Source: Symsagittifera roscoffensis
Lineage: Eukaryota; Xenacoelomorpha; Acoela; Convolutidae
Direction: 5' to 3'
Length of the DNA stretch: 64,000 nt
Assembly: GCF_963678635.1 (NCBI RefSeq)
Contig: NC_087064.1
Span: forward strand, 57,732,338-57,796,337
Shown here: positions 13,501 to 23,043 of the stretch, piece by piece
Layout: every line of letters starts with the position of its first letter
Numbering within the stretch: the stretch's first letter is position 1
Notes under the pieces: generated by a model
Databases searched by the model: none
What the model was told of the DNA's origin: nothing
Seen by the model: only the letters and a program-made list of their open reading frames with translations
Made by a program: the position numbers and the translations under genes

Positions 13501-14352
13501 ACGCATTAGATCAAACTAAGGCCTGCTAATCTTGGTCCAAACTAAGTGTTTTTCAAAAATGTTGCTTACATTTTTGAATTTTTGAATTTTTTTTTAAAAA
13601 GTTTTATCACAATAGCTTGATCAAAACACTTTGGATAGCTTTATCAAAAACAACACACTGAAATTTTTGTTCAGATAGAGATAGCTTGGTTGATTCTTTC
13701 GTTCTAACCAAATTAAAAGTTACCCATTACGTAGGTACAATCAGTATCAACACAGAAGCCAGAGAGTGACACCAACCCAACAATCTACTTCTAGTCCTCC
13801 TTTTTCTGGACAACTATCGATGGTGGTAGACGAGAACGAAGATGTGATCATTCGAGCCCAGGTAAAGCTAGCAATTTTGAAACCAAGATAAGGGTTGTGA
13901 TATTGAACCCCATGTAAGAAATCAGATATGATTTATAAAATAGTATCTCCAAACTAAATCAGAAATTTCATAATTTCTGTGAATTCCTCTAGGGCGGAGA
14001 GGGCGGGTACAGCACTGCCGGGGGCAACGGATTCAGTGGGGGAGGATCGGCAGGGGGACAAAACGGTGGCAACAACGGAAGTGACGGGGGAAGTTCTGCC
14101 CAGTATAAGGGGGGTTGTGGCAGTGGAATCGACATAGAGCGGGACGTGCAGCCTTTGTTCCGAAAGTTTCATCTGGATCCAGCTGCGGGAAATAACGGGT
14201 CGACAAGTCCTTCGAGTAGTGCCTATGGAGGAGGTGGAGGAGGTGTGTTTGTGAACGGGAGAAACTATTCTTATGGTCAAGGCGGAGACGGTGAGGGATC
14301 TGGGATAGAAAAAGGAAACTCAGGCGTCATTCTCTTCGAGATACAGTTCTAA
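7259..14352 (+). CDS. Gene 1: secreted PAN-like/glycine-rich protein (4 exons)
   Basis: Gene model joins 7259-7553, 7955-8519, 13735-13861 and 13993-14352, about 448 aa. Intron phases are 1, 2 and 0, all with GT...AG. The chain starts with a hydrophobic signal peptide (best start MKLGIYF at 7292; an upstream in-frame ATG is at 7259). Two cysteine-rich PAN/apple-like modules follow (roughly residues 35-120 and 120-195). Next come a beta-rich linker, a glycine-rich block, a 42-residue Gln/Ser/Thr linker encoded by exon 3, and a glycine-rich tail ending SGVILFEIQF. The tail style (GGGGGGVFVNG then GQGGDG) recalls the glycine-rich domain of ALK/LTK-type proteins and other animal Gly-rich secreted proteins; that link is inference. 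The exact function is unknown; adhesion, matrix or receptor-ligand roles are possible. Gene 2 (29598-38603) has the same architecture, which validates the exon joins. Intron 2 (5.2 kb) is packed with transposons. Confidence 0.85.
7955..8519 (+). CDS. Gene 1 exon 2: second PAN-like module and first Gly-rich block
   Basis: The acceptor is TTTAATTGTAG. The exon encodes CEGCYSGYQCNYC, then AFSMDGKNL and ETCREQCSKDKSCAYYT (PAN-type C-x3-C spacing), CKSCRTGPKAC, a beta-rich stretch and GGGGTGGYSYNGYYYGGGGS. The donor is AA|GTAAGATC with phase 2. The exon corresponds to two exons of gene 2 (33445-33910 and 36210-36308). Both versions total 565 coding bases, with small compensating codon gains and losses around the extra intron site. 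Confidence 0.9.
8577..8695 (+). repeat. Minisatellite: GCCGGTTGCTGA doublet and 27-bp triplet
   Basis: GGTTGCTGAGCC occurs twice in tandem (8590-8614). It is followed by three degenerate ~27-bp units of the form TGGTCGAATAGAATGTTCTCACCACGCC. The block overlaps a copy of the dispersed word GGATAGCCGGTTGCTG found elsewhere in the window. Confidence 0.75.
8786..9090 (+). repeat. Family H repeat, fragment in gene 1 intron 2
   Basis: Begins with the hairpin ACTTTCGATACGAAAGT, then GTAACGGAATAT and GCTCGGGGTGGG. It continues through TTGCCATTTTGGCCA and GACAATTAACGCGCGATATA to ATGGTTCCAAATTGGTTGAA. It matches the fuller copy at 53085-53618 but stops before that copy's 3' hairpin. Confidence 0.75.
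9984..11820 (+). pseudogene. Degenerate non-LTR retrotransposon (LINE) lacking RT palm
   Basis: Open pieces at 9984-10247, 10502-10945 and 10993-11325 read like the pre-RT, finger and thumb parts of a jockey/CR1/I-type LINE ORF2. Diagnostic text includes DYRPISLLPVLGKIFERII and QFGFRSNRSTVDAI in the fingers and NDWLDKNKLTQNVKKTK and FKYIGILLD beyond the palm. The frame jumps from the fingers (ending about 10942) to the post-palm helix (about 10985). The central palm with the catalytic aspartate motif is missing; related proteins have roughly 100-150 residues there. Frameshifts and stops continue downstream (NKFLQFCGV...). No upstream endonuclease domain was recognised, so the copy is 5'-truncated and dead. 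Confidence 0.85.
12522..12959. mobile_element. hAT-type MITE with 8-bp target duplication
   Basis: 438 bp bounded by inverted ends CAGGGGCGGATCTAGG and, on the other strand, CAGGGGCGGATTTAGG. It is flanked on both sides by the identical 8-mer AGAACAAT (12514-12521 and 12960-12967). Ends starting CAGGGGCGGAT and an 8-bp duplication are typical of hAT-derived MITEs. Long G and C homopolymers sit inside both ends. The interior has GGCGCCGAAGGCGCC and a tRNA T-arm-like CAGGGGTTCGAATCCCTG near 12892. It has no coding capacity. Degenerate relatives occur at 29930-30130, 33100-33320, 36540-36850, 40800-40990, 43720-43920, 57850-58030 and within the tandem units. Confidence 0.92.
13735..13861 (+). 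CDS. Gene 1 exon 3: Gln/Ser-rich linker
   Basis: 42 codons encoding a Tyr/Gln/Ser/Thr/Pro-rich stretch (YNQYQHRSQ and QQSTSSPPFSG) and ending VVDENEDVIIRAQ. Entry phase 2 and exit phase 0 fit both neighbours. The equivalent gene 2 exon (37110-37275) is 55 codons and ends MVISEDGEVIADAK, so only the C-terminal part is conserved. This exon is too short for an ORF scan and was found from the phase and the paralogue. Confidence 0.82.
13993..14352 (+). CDS. Gene 1 exon 4: glycine-rich C-terminal domain
   Basis: Acceptor TCCTCTAG, then GGEGGYSTAGGNGFSGGGS, then the non-Gly segment SGIDIERDVQPLFRKFHLD, then AYGGGGGGVFVNGRNYSYG and the terminal SGVILFEIQF with stop TAA. Gene 2's last exon reads the same way with moderate divergence. 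The GGGGGG-VFVNG-GQGGDG layout suggests a packed polyglycine-helix type fold, as proposed for ALK-family glycine-rich domains; this is inference. Confidence 0.9.
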   Translation, partial: GGEGGYSTAGGNGFSGGGSAGGQNGGNNGSDGGSSAQYKGGCGSGIDIERDVQPLFRKFHLDPAAGNNGSTSPSSSAYGGGGGGVFVNGRNYSYGQGGDGEGSGIEKGNSGVILFEIQF

Positions 14353-14790
14353 TTCGTGAAAGACATCGAAATTTATTCTCACTCGCGGATTTTTTAAAAC
14401 AAACATCACTTATTCTGAGAACCCAATAGAGTCATTTTATAACAAATGATTTGATTTATTTCAAAGGAAAATTAATAAGTAAGATATCATTTGAGTTTCA
14501 TTAATAAGATATTCTTAAAAAAAATTGTTTGCAAATTCGACCCGTGACCATCTTGAAATTGAAACTTGAAAACAGAAAACGACTTTTTTTGCGAGAATGC
14601 CGAGGAGCTTAGCAGCCCGTTTTCAGAAGCCTGTGATCATGTATAAACGCGAGCTCTCTTTTTCTTACATTCAGTGATCAATATATTAACAAATATTAAA
14701 TTTGGTTGAAAAAATGCAAACATTTGCTCAAGAAAATGAGCTCTATACCGACTTTTGAAAGCAAATGTTCCATTATTTATGAGCTACCCT
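14353..14790. other. Gene 1 3' flank, no further gene
   Basis: AT-rich sequence between the stop of gene 1 and the LTR element. I see no canonical AATAAA close to the stop. The last 5 bases (ACCCT) are the target-site duplication of the LTR retrotransposon. Confidence 0.5.
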
Positions 14791-15051
14791 TGTGGTGGTT
14801 GCCATACACTATGCTTTATGTTAGATTGACAACCTATGTGAATGTTAAAGTGTTATTCGCAATTAACGTGTCAAGGTTGGGACGGGTACCCCAACCGTGA
14901 CAGTGTGCTAACAAATCTCTGGTCACTATTTTATGCTTGCTGAAATATTGCAGTCATATCTTTTTTATTGATTCCGTAACCAATTTATACCATTGAATTA
15001 AACTTCAACTTTTAGTTAGTTTACTAAATTAGTGTAGCTTCCTATTTCACA
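14791..15051 (+). repeat. 5' LTR
   Basis: Starts TGTGGTGG and ends TTTCACA, 261 bp, pairing with 21715-21975. Contains TTAGATTGACAACCTATGTG and GTGACAGTGTGCTAACAAAT in common with the 3' LTR. Confidence 0.95.
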
Positions 15052-15070
15052 TGGCGCAGCCAGCAGTCTT
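15052..15070 (+). promoter_or_regulatory. Primer-binding site
   Basis: TGGCGCAGCCAGCAG directly follows the 5' LTR. The leading TGG pairs with a tRNA CCA end. The sequence resembles the serine-tRNA type PBS (TGGCGCAGTCGGTAG) of several gypsy-group elements, but the primer tRNA was not verified. Confidence 0.7.
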
Positions 15071-15552
15071 GAACCATGATAAACGTTCAGACCTTTAAGG
15101 AGTTCCAACTTTTTGGCCCAGATCAAATCCAGAACCACCTTTTAATAGGGATACTTGGATTGGTCAATTATTTCTAGCGATAACACTGAGGGAACATTGC
15201 GACCCGAACGTCCTTTTATCCGAACCAACCAAAGTCTTCGACGACCCGCCTCCCAAAGTTGAAAGAGTAGGAGAATCCGAATCAGCCACAGACGCCAAAA
15301 ATTGTATCAAACGCGACCAAGTGGAAGTTCGGAAAACCAACGAGCAGAATGCCGATCGTCGAAAAAAGGGTCCAAAAATCGGACCCAACATATATTATTG
15401 ATCATGGATCAAAGGGTAGACTCAGGATTAATCTTCTCGTTCAATTTCCTTCAAAATTTTGCCCTCGTTAACTAGCTACGACATAATTTAAAGGTTTTTT
15501 CGAACTATGCACAAATTTAATCAAGAATGATAAAAACTTTTTTGTCGAACGA

Positions 15553-16106
15553 ATGCATCTTTTCAACTCGTCTCAAAACGACCGTGAAGGATTAGAAGGA
15601 TTTTTTCTCCGCCTATCGGGACAAGCAGCCCAATGTGGATGGTCAATAAAAATTGAAAAGGAGGTTGTTCGAGACCTATTCAAAGCAAAAATGCGCTCTA
15701 AAGATATACAGCGCGATTTTGTATTCGACCAGGTGATTCATCAGAGGAAATTTTAAAATCAGCTGTTTTACAGGAAAAAGGCTCCGTCACTGCTTCAGCT
15801 CTACAAAAACAAATGGGCCAGAATTCATCTTTCGATCTACTATCCACCCACAACTCCTCAAGATCAAACAAGAACCAACATGGTCGATTCAAAAGAAAAA
15901 TAATCTGCAAAACAGAATATCTAGAGCCCAAAACAACAAAATTTCTGATGATTCAAGAAGAAACAGTGAACCCAAACCATGCTATTTCTGCGGAAACAGT
16001 TACTCACCAATCCATCGCCAATCATTTCCAGCGAAAAATGTTACTTGCAAATATTGTGGCAAGAAGGGGCACTTCGCCAAACTGTGCAATTCTCGAAAGA
16101 ATGTAG
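15553..16106 (+). pseudogene. gag capsid and nucleocapsid remnants
   Basis: The piece at 15553-15756 reads like gypsy capsid (EGLEGFFLRLSGQAAQCGW). A frame change near 15740 leads on. The nucleocapsid region around 15977-16096 contains, in the second frame, CKYCGKKGHFAKLC (16046-16087), a perfect CX2CX4HX4C zinc knuckle, preceded by a CYFCG half knuckle. Frameshifts and stops break the ORF. Confidence 0.82.
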
Positions 16107-16277
16107 ACAGCATTGACGAAGAATCAGAAGACACCGCGGAAGAAGAATAAAACTTCATTACGTCAGATAGCGAATCAGATTTTTCTGTATTAAATGTTCA
16201 TGCATCAGGAAAATTAAATCAGCTCAATTCAACATGAACTTAGGTCAAAACCGACCAAGTCTGTCAAAAGATTAGAA

Positions 16278-16478
16278 GTGACCAAAACAAATTCGGGAAA
16301 AATCAAATCATTACAAGCTACCATCAGAGTAAATATTTCCTTCTTTGAAGCAACAATCGACACAGGCAGCCCTGCCTCTTTTGTAAACAAACCTACTGCA
16401 GATACTCTGTTAAAATCCGGAAAAAATGTAAAAATTTCTATTATTAAAAGATCTCGCAGTAGATACCTTATATGTTGA
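16278..16478 (+). pseudogene. Retroviral-type aspartic protease remnant
   Basis: Contains ATIDTGSPASFVNKPTAD, with the active-site triad DTG at about 16359-16367. The downstream flap and second half are interrupted by stops. It lies between nucleocapsid and RT as expected for the gypsy order. Confidence 0.8.
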
Positions 16479-16592
16479 TTATAACAGAAAACCCATAACC
16501 TCCACGGGAAAATAGTAACTAACATTTCATCTTTAAGTTGGAAGGTTGAATACGCAAAATGTTTAGTTACTGAAAACAAAACGAGGTGTCTG

Positions 16593-17455
16593 GTGGGCTT
16601 AGATCTCCAGAGCTTAAGCGGACTTCGTGCAGTTCAGGAACATTACCAATCTATCATGGAAATATCAGAAGCAACATTGTCTGAAGATTCACAAACATGG
16701 GAAGAGCATTTTACATCTAAATACAGTGATGTCTTTTCTAGATTAGGAAGATCAAAATCTCACTACGTTCATTCGGTTTTTAAGGACCCACTGGTACCTA
16801 TTCAAGAAAAAAGACGTAGAGCCCCCATTCATATTCAATAAAAAGTGGGCGCAGATTTGACTAAGCTAATGAAATAAGGCCACATAGTAAAATTAAACAA
16901 ATGCACTGGTGAGCACTTTATTGCACCCGTTGTAATCACCGCTGAAAAGGACGGTTAAATAAATTTAGCTATGGATGCCAAGACGATGAATGCGCAATTT
17001 TACAAAAATCAATCTCAGATGCCAAATCTTCTAGAACAACTCGACGTGGCAGCTCAAATCATCAATTTAAAAAATTCAGGCTCGGTCTGGTTCACCTCGC
17101 AAGATCTTTTAGTCAGTTACAGTTGAGCGATTTAGTTAGTAGTCACTGTAATTTTAATATCCTGAGTGGAGAACTTACAGGAACATATCGTTTTACGGCA
17201 GATTTTTACGGCCTTACTGACATGCCAAAAGAATTTCAGAAGGCCTTAGACAATACTTTACAAAACATTCCGGGAGTTATCTGTTTCCTAGATGATACTT
17301 TAATTGTTTCCAAAGGGTCCATTGAAGACCATAACAAAACGGTCGAAAGAGTATTCCAAAAGCTGGATGAAGAAGGTTTCGCCCTGAAACCATCCAAATG
17401 CGTTTTTTTGGTGAGAAAAATCACTTGGCTAGGTTACGATATCGACGATTCTTGA
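16593..17455 (+). pseudogene. Reverse transcriptase remnant
   Basis: Pieces at 16593-16841 and 17123-17455 with interrupted sequence between. The palm has FLDDTLIVSKGS, with FLDD (17285-17296) in place of the usual YxDD box. Before it come FYGLTDMPKEFQKALD, and after it the thumb-entry LKPSKCVFLVRKITWLGYDI, typical of Ty3/gypsy RT. At least three stops or frameshifts lie between the protease and this block. Confidence 0.88.
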
Positions 17456-17533
17456 TTTATCCCAAAATATTCAAAAGTTCAAACAGTTTTGCACCTAAAA
17501 GCCCCTAGAACATTGAAACAATTAAGATCGTAA

Positions 17534-18065
17534 ATGAGTGTGCTAAACCATCTACCAAAGTTTCTTGCAAATCTTCCGCTCTACACGAAAAAATTCAGAC
17601 CGTCTTTGAAATTTAGCAACAAAGCTAAATTCATTTGGAACGAAGAACAACAAGAAACATTTAACAAAAGCCTTAAACTCATTTCTGAAATAACAAAATT
17701 GTACCAATATGACCAAGAAAGGAAATCGAGAACAAAATGCGACGCCAGTCACAGTGGACTAGGAGCGGCACTCGAGCAAGAATTATCTGACGATACGTGG
17801 GCACCAATAGCATTCGCTTCAAGTCTGTTGAATGTTCAGGAGAAAAAGTAGAGTACGAAAGAATTAGAACTTTTAGCCATCGTTTGGTCATGTGAAACGT
17901 TTAGAAACTATTTACTAGGAAACAATTTCGAAGTTTTAACTGATCATAAGGCAATTACTCCAGCCTTAAGCACCAACAGGGGTAACAAATCATACCAATC
18001 TAGATTAACCAGATGAACTTGAAGTATCATTTGACTTTGAAGTAAATCATATCGCAGGCCCTAAA
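17534..18065 (+). pseudogene. RNase H remnant
   Basis: TKCDASHSGLGAALEQ carries the first RNase H aspartate; PIAFASSLLN follows. After a stop near 17849 the same frame continues with [20 protein letters not shown] and VLTDHKAI. This is the standard Ty3/gypsy RNase H pattern, inactivated by stops. Confidence 0.85.
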
Positions 18066-19056
18066 TTGGACATAGTCGACTACCTTTCGGGTAATCCTTC
18101 CTCAGCAGCTCCCGAACCTTCATCTTTCGACGAGCAATTCGTCGTCAATTCTATTCAGAAGTTCTTTGAAGCCTGCAATACACTGGAAAATCTTGTGAAG
18201 AAAGAACTTTCAACCGACCAGAAATCAGACACTTACCTACTAGTTTCAGCCATTTATAAGTCTTACGGGGAGATACAGCCCAATCTTGAAAATCATATCA
18301 AATATTTCAACCAATCAAAGCAGGATACATATCATGTCACAATTCCGCAAGAGGGAGCTAAAATTAGCACTAGATAATTTAACAATCTCAACTATTTATT
18401 TCACAACTATCCAACGCTGGAGGGCGACGGAAATTTAACCAAAATTCTAAACCAATCAGATTCTCCCTTTTATTTACGCAAGAAACGGCAAGAGGGCGTA
18501 AATTTCGTTACAAATTGTTTCACCCAAAGAAATTATGCCATTTTTTATCGCTTGAGGGCTACAAATATGCGTTAAATTTTTTCACAGCGCTTTATGCAAA
18601 TTTGGTCTCATCAATTCTCAAAAAGAATCTTATACATTCATATCAAGCACACACGACCCTACTTAGTCATCCCAACCCAGCTCTAAACCCCCTCTTCACC
18701 AAAACCAGATTTAAACTCATAAAATACATCATATTCGGTCTAATCAATATCATCGATTTTCAGAGAGAATGATAACGAATAACTCTGTCACAGACGACAG
18801 CTTTGACCGTTTGCTGAACGAAGATGCCCCGAGGTCCAGATTCATCATGGGTCGCTCCCGACCGAGAGAGAGAACCTTAACCGCAGAAAGGCCCCGCAGA
18901 AGGCCAACTAAAGAGGAAAAGTATTCAAAGAAAAATAAATACGCCACAGCTCTAGCCAACTTTAGAATGAAAAGAAGCATCAGCACTATGCAAGTCAACG
19001 CGGCCAGGGGTCAACACAAGTCTGTGGTAGCAAAAGACAAAAAATCTCTCCCATGA
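18066..19056 (+). pseudogene. Tether/spacer between RNase H and integrase
   Basis: Open pieces at 18066-18377 and 18769-19056 follow the RNase H domain. The first (DIVDYLSGN) is the normal end of RNase H and connection; the second is Arg/Lys-rich (RSRPRERTLTAERPRRRPTK) and unrecognised. Stops lie between them. Confidence 0.5.
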
Positions 19057-19068
19057 CTCACTGGAATC

Positions 19069-19920
19069 TTGGTCTCGGACGTGCTGGCAGAATTGTTCGC
19101 AGGCGACCCAACACTAAGATTGATGAGAAACGCAGCTATAAGCAAGGACTACGAAGGATTCTGCCTTATCGACCCCTACATACGTACTTTCTGGGACTCA
19201 ATCGCAGTAGTAGACGGATGTGTCATAATAGAGGGCAGAATCGCCATTCCTCAGTGTCTCCAGAACGCAGTCCTTTCTAGACTTCATCGCTTGCACCCCG
19301 GTCAGGAGGCAAAGATAGACACGGCCCAGTGTAAGTGGGGGCCCATAATTCATCGAGATATCGTGCCGATCTGTAAAAATTGTATCCAGTGTACGAAATT
19401 TGGTAAGAACCTCAAACCAATGAGCAATTTCAACTCTGCTAAATCTCTCCCAATCCTTAACGCCCCGATTTTAGAACCAGAACTCGATTATGCAGTCCCC
19501 TTGTCAGATGGCGAAGGGAAACAAATTTATATCTTAGTTGCGATAGACCGATAATCAAAATTCCTTTTGGTCATGTTAACCCGTTCAACAGGCGCCAAAA
19601 AGATATTAAAATTTTTGACGGAATATATATCCACGCATAGCATCCCAAAAGCCATTAAAACTAACCAGTGCTCAGGCTTTAGAAATCAAATAGTCAGCGA
19701 TTTCTGTAAAAATAAAAGTATCAAACAAATTTTCTACACGGTGGGGGACCACCAAGGTTGTGGCTTAGTTGAAAGGACAATCCAAACTAATAAAAGAAAA
19801 TTGGGGGCGATTCAACTAGAAAAAACTGTTCAAATATTCAGGACGCGCTGAAATCTATCATTTATGACATACGTACCACCAAAAACTCAACAACTCACTT
19901 TTCGCCTTTTGAGCTTCAAT
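19069..19920 (+). pseudogene. Integrase remnant with Asp-to-Asn change
   Basis: The zinc-binding region includes RLHRLHPGQEAK and CKNCIQC. The core begins at YILVAIDR (first catalytic Asp). In the next frame, 19567-19851, the motif that is normally TDxGxxF reads TNQCSGFRN, so the second catalytic aspartate is Asn. The glutamate region GLVERTIQTN is present. A further frame continues through THFSPFELQFGRKP near 19890-19920, the usual region after the core. Confidence 0.85.
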
Positions 19921-21703
19921 TTGGTAGAAAACCTAGCTCGTTCGGAATGGTTAATTATGTCCGACAAACTGAAGGATAAATTCAATTTAGATCAGCAGAA
20001 CCTAGCTAGGGACGCTTTACCCCTGAAGAACGTGACAATTTGTGACAATAGACCTAGGGTCAAATTTGTCCATCACGGCCAATCTAATAGAGACGTGTCC
20101 CCCAGATTTAAAGTTGCCTCTGGCTCGATAGCGGACACTCGTTATTATCAGGCCCTAGAACATCTGGCCAAATCAGCAGGGAGATGGATGTCCATGAAAA
20201 AGACATTATCGCAGGACGAAGGGACTAAGACTCTGCGAACGTTAACAGATCGTAACCAAACTTTAGCAGCTTCTCTGAGGAAAATTTTCTCAACGGGAAC
20301 GTTGAGATTTTGCTCAGACACCCTATTGCCTTCATGTTCAAAGTCGAAAAGTAACATTGAACAATTCTTATTATATAATCCTAATCAAGTAGAGATATTC
20401 AGAAAAGTATTGGACAGGAGGTCGGGGAAACAATTATTCAAACTTTTCAGTGACAAAATTACCAAAGTAACAAATAGTTCCTTTATAACAGAAAAATGGA
20501 AAGTTATTTAAAAAAAACATAAATCTATTACAATAAAAATAACGACTCTAGAGTTTTAGACCAAACACATAGAAACAACCCAAGAACAGCAAGAGTCCTC
20601 GAGATCCAACATCATCTTCCTCGGACGGTGACAATGTCCCCATAAAACTGGCACCTAGACGGAAACTAATCGAGTACAACAAGCCCGAAATTGTCTCTGC
20701 ACCCCATTTCCAAGTTCAGGCCAATCAAGCCAAACGTGTCACAAGGATCGATGGAGCAACCTGTGTTAGCGCCCTCTTCGGCCCCAGTAGTGGACCTGAC
20801 TCAGTCCTAATCGAGTTCTGGAGGGGTAATTCCACGCCTTATCGTAGTGTGATCCCCAGCAAAAAAATCCGCTATGGTCGATAACTCCCTACAGGAACAA
20901 CTAATCAGCCAACTAAGCATTACAAGTAACTATTAGATTGATTGAGTTGCCAAAATCCAGCTCAAGATTGTAAGCACAGGGGGTCCTGTGATTGGTTCAT
21001 TTTGGGCTTACACTTTCAACTTAAAATCGATCGCGAAGAACCTCAAAATGAAAGGGGTAGCTGAATGACGCCAAGAAAAAGAGGAATTGTACCGAGATGA
21101 GTTGGGTCACATACAATCGGTTTTTTGTCAGTAGAAAAACTGTATAAAAATCGATTATTATCGATCGCAATCTTATTTTCGGCAATGCGGGCAGTATGGA
21201 GTGCTGCCCGCAATTAATCAGCCATAAGAAGGCAACAGATATAAATGAGGGAGCGCTGAAGGAGGTTCCAAAGAAAGTCACGATAGCAGCACAAGATACA
21301 GCCATACCAGATCGGGGCATAACACCAAACTCTTTAGCGATGACTCTGATTTCCTCGGATGACGACATCATTATAAGCCCTAAGAGAACACCGCAACATT
21401 GTCCAGTTACTCTCTCCAGCCCGAAAAAATCCTCTTCAGAAAAAGACACTGAAGCCACACAGTCTTCGTCGAAACCGCCAGGACGTAGTCGTCCACAGAC
21501 GAAATTCTTTGGCAGTCCTATCAGGCATGTAGTGAAAGAGATTTCTGCCTCGGCTGTTTCGCCTGAGGGGAAATTTGCGGTGCCGTACCTGTGTCGGCGG
21601 AGGAGTTGTCGGCGTCTTCATAAGAAGAAATGCAGATTTAACTTGTTAGAAGAAACTAAAACTTTTTAAAACTCAATTTTGACAATTCTAAAGGTTTTTC
21701 CCT
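19921..21703 (+). other. Post-integrase region, two unrecognised open stretches
   Basis: Open stretches at 19864-20511 (basic, no transmembrane segment seen) and 21196-21669 (Ser/Pro/Lys-rich, e.g. SSDDDIIISPKRTPQ) fill the space before the purine tract. They could be the integrase C-terminal extension and a degraded third ORF. No envelope-type signal peptide, cleavage site or membrane anchor is visible. Confidence 0.4.
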
Positions 21704-21714
21704 AGAGGGGGAAG
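21704..21714 (+). promoter_or_regulatory. Polypurine tract
   Basis: AGAGGGGGAAG lies immediately before the 3' LTR (TGTGGTGG), where plus-strand synthesis is primed in LTR elements. Confidence 0.88.
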
Positions 21715-21975
21715 TGTGGTGGGTGCCACACAACATGCTTCATGTTAGATTGACAACCTATGTGAATGTTAAAGTATTATTCGCAATTAAAACGTCAAGG
21801 TCGGGACTGGTATCCCATCCGTGACAGTGTGCTAACAAATCTCCAGTCACTCTTTTAGATTTGCTAAAAGATTGCAGTCATATCTTTTTTATTGATTTCG
21901 TAACCAATTTATGCCATTGAATTAAACTTCAACTTTTAGTTAGTTTACTAAGTTAGTGTAGCTTCCTATCTCACA
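21715..21975 (+). repeat. 3' LTR
   Basis: 261 bp, TGTGGTGG to TCTCACA, same length as the 5' LTR. It is followed by the target duplication ACCCT. Confidence 0.95.
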
Positions 21976-21980
21976 ACCCT

Positions 21981-22465
21981 AAAATATTTAAATCAAAATG
22001 TAGTTGTCCTGAATAAAATTGTTCAAAAACTTGTAACCGAATGTTAGTTATGGATATCCAGAGCATCTCTGAATTCAGTTTGCAACATCTGAATAGAATC
22101 TTGAACTCACAGGCTTGTTTTTTTTCTAATTCCGACCTCTATTTTTTCTTTTGAGCGCTCTTATGTCTGCACAAGTGTCGGTCTTGCTAAAAATTTCTTT
22201 CAAGAAAATTTGGCTATATCTGTTCTATTCGCAGCTTCTTGTGTTTTAGTTTACTAGTAATTTCTCTTGAGTATTTTGCATTACAATGTCGCTAAATTAG
22301 CTGTATTTTACTTTTCCACGTGGTGAAAATTTAGATTTTGCCTCGTATTTTTGGTGATCTCGTATTTTTTAAAACGTATTTTTTAAAAGTTAATTTGTAT
22401 CACACATTTTTCCAATTCGTAATATTTTTAGTTCAACTCATTATAATTCAGTGATATAGAGAGTT
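21981..22465. other. AT-rich flank, no feature seen
   Basis: Sequence between the LTR element and the first Tc1-type copy. Stops in all frames; no repeat shared with other parts of the window was noticed. Confidence 0.45.
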
Positions 22466-23023
22466 GCAAATAGTTCGGACAGACAGAACTAATTAAAAAG
22501 AGCAACTGTCTAGACATCAAAGGAAATTAAAACTTAAATAAACATAACCTCGAAAGTTCATAAAGCAGAGTTACGGGATCTACTTAACAATCCGCCTTTC
22601 CAGAAAGGGGAGGAGATCGTTAATAAGATTACTTGCAGCGGACTTTCGACTATTCAGAATGCAGCAAAATTCGAATTTGCATACAATGCTCTAGTGCGAA
22701 TTTACTGTTTTTTTTACAGGGGTGAAGATTTTTTAGTAGATACAATAGGGGTGGTTTTTAAGTAGTTCCGAATTTCGCTCAAAACATATTACCACGGCGA
22801 GCAATTGCATCCGAAGCGCCGAAACGTTTTATAGTAAAATCTGGATGTTTATTGCAGTATTAAGAATGGGCTAGCGTAATCATCGGATAATCGACGATCT
22901 CGCGTTTTGAATTTGGTCTGACAAAAAATTCAAGGTTGTTCGGCTTCAGATTTTGCATGCAAAAAAGCGTCGGAAAGCACTGATTGCTCATTTTAAATGA
23001 TTCTGTCTGTCCGAAATTTTTGC
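22466..23023. mobile_element. Deletion derivative of the Tc1-like element
   Basis: 558 bp with the same ends as the full element (GTTCGGACAGACAGAA and its inverse). It keeps the sequence just inside both ends plus the start of the transposase gene (inverse of GATCTCGCGTTTTGAATTTGG). Most of the gene is gone, and ~190 bp of unrelated sequence lies inside (about 22570-22770). TA follows its right end. It sits about 20 bp from the full copy. Confidence 0.85.
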
Positions 23024-23043
23024 TACTAATTATAAAGAGAGTA

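Larger units (their letters stand above)
8520..13734 (+). other. Gene 1 intron 2, transposon-filled
   Basis: This 5.2-kb intron holds a small minisatellite (8590-8695), a family H fragment (8786-9090), AT-rich sequence with ATCGATTATAATCGAT words (9300-9420), a dead LINE (9984-11820), a short inverted GGATAGCCGG word (near 12255) and a hAT-type MITE (12522-12959). Its acceptor is TACGTAG at 13734. Confidence 0.8.
14791..21975 (+). mobile_element. Gypsy/Ty3-type LTR retrotransposon, full length, decayed
   Basis: 7.2 kb bounded by direct 261-bp LTRs and flanked by the 5-bp duplication ACCCT (14786-14790 and 21976-21980). Order is gag with zinc knuckle, protease, reverse transcriptase, RNase H, integrase: the Ty3/gypsy order. 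A primer-binding site follows the 5' LTR and a purine tract precedes the 3' LTR. The LTRs differ at about 25 of 261 positions by hand count, mostly transitions, with no indels. Together with many stops and frameshifts this marks an old, inactive insertion. No envelope gene was recognised in the ~1.2 kb after integrase. It lies about 440 bp downstream of gene 1, same strand. Confidence 0.95.

Noticed and set aside
20512-21703. Possible envelope gene after integrase
   Set aside because: No signal peptide, furin-like site or membrane anchor was seen; open stretches are basic or Ser-rich and unrecognised.
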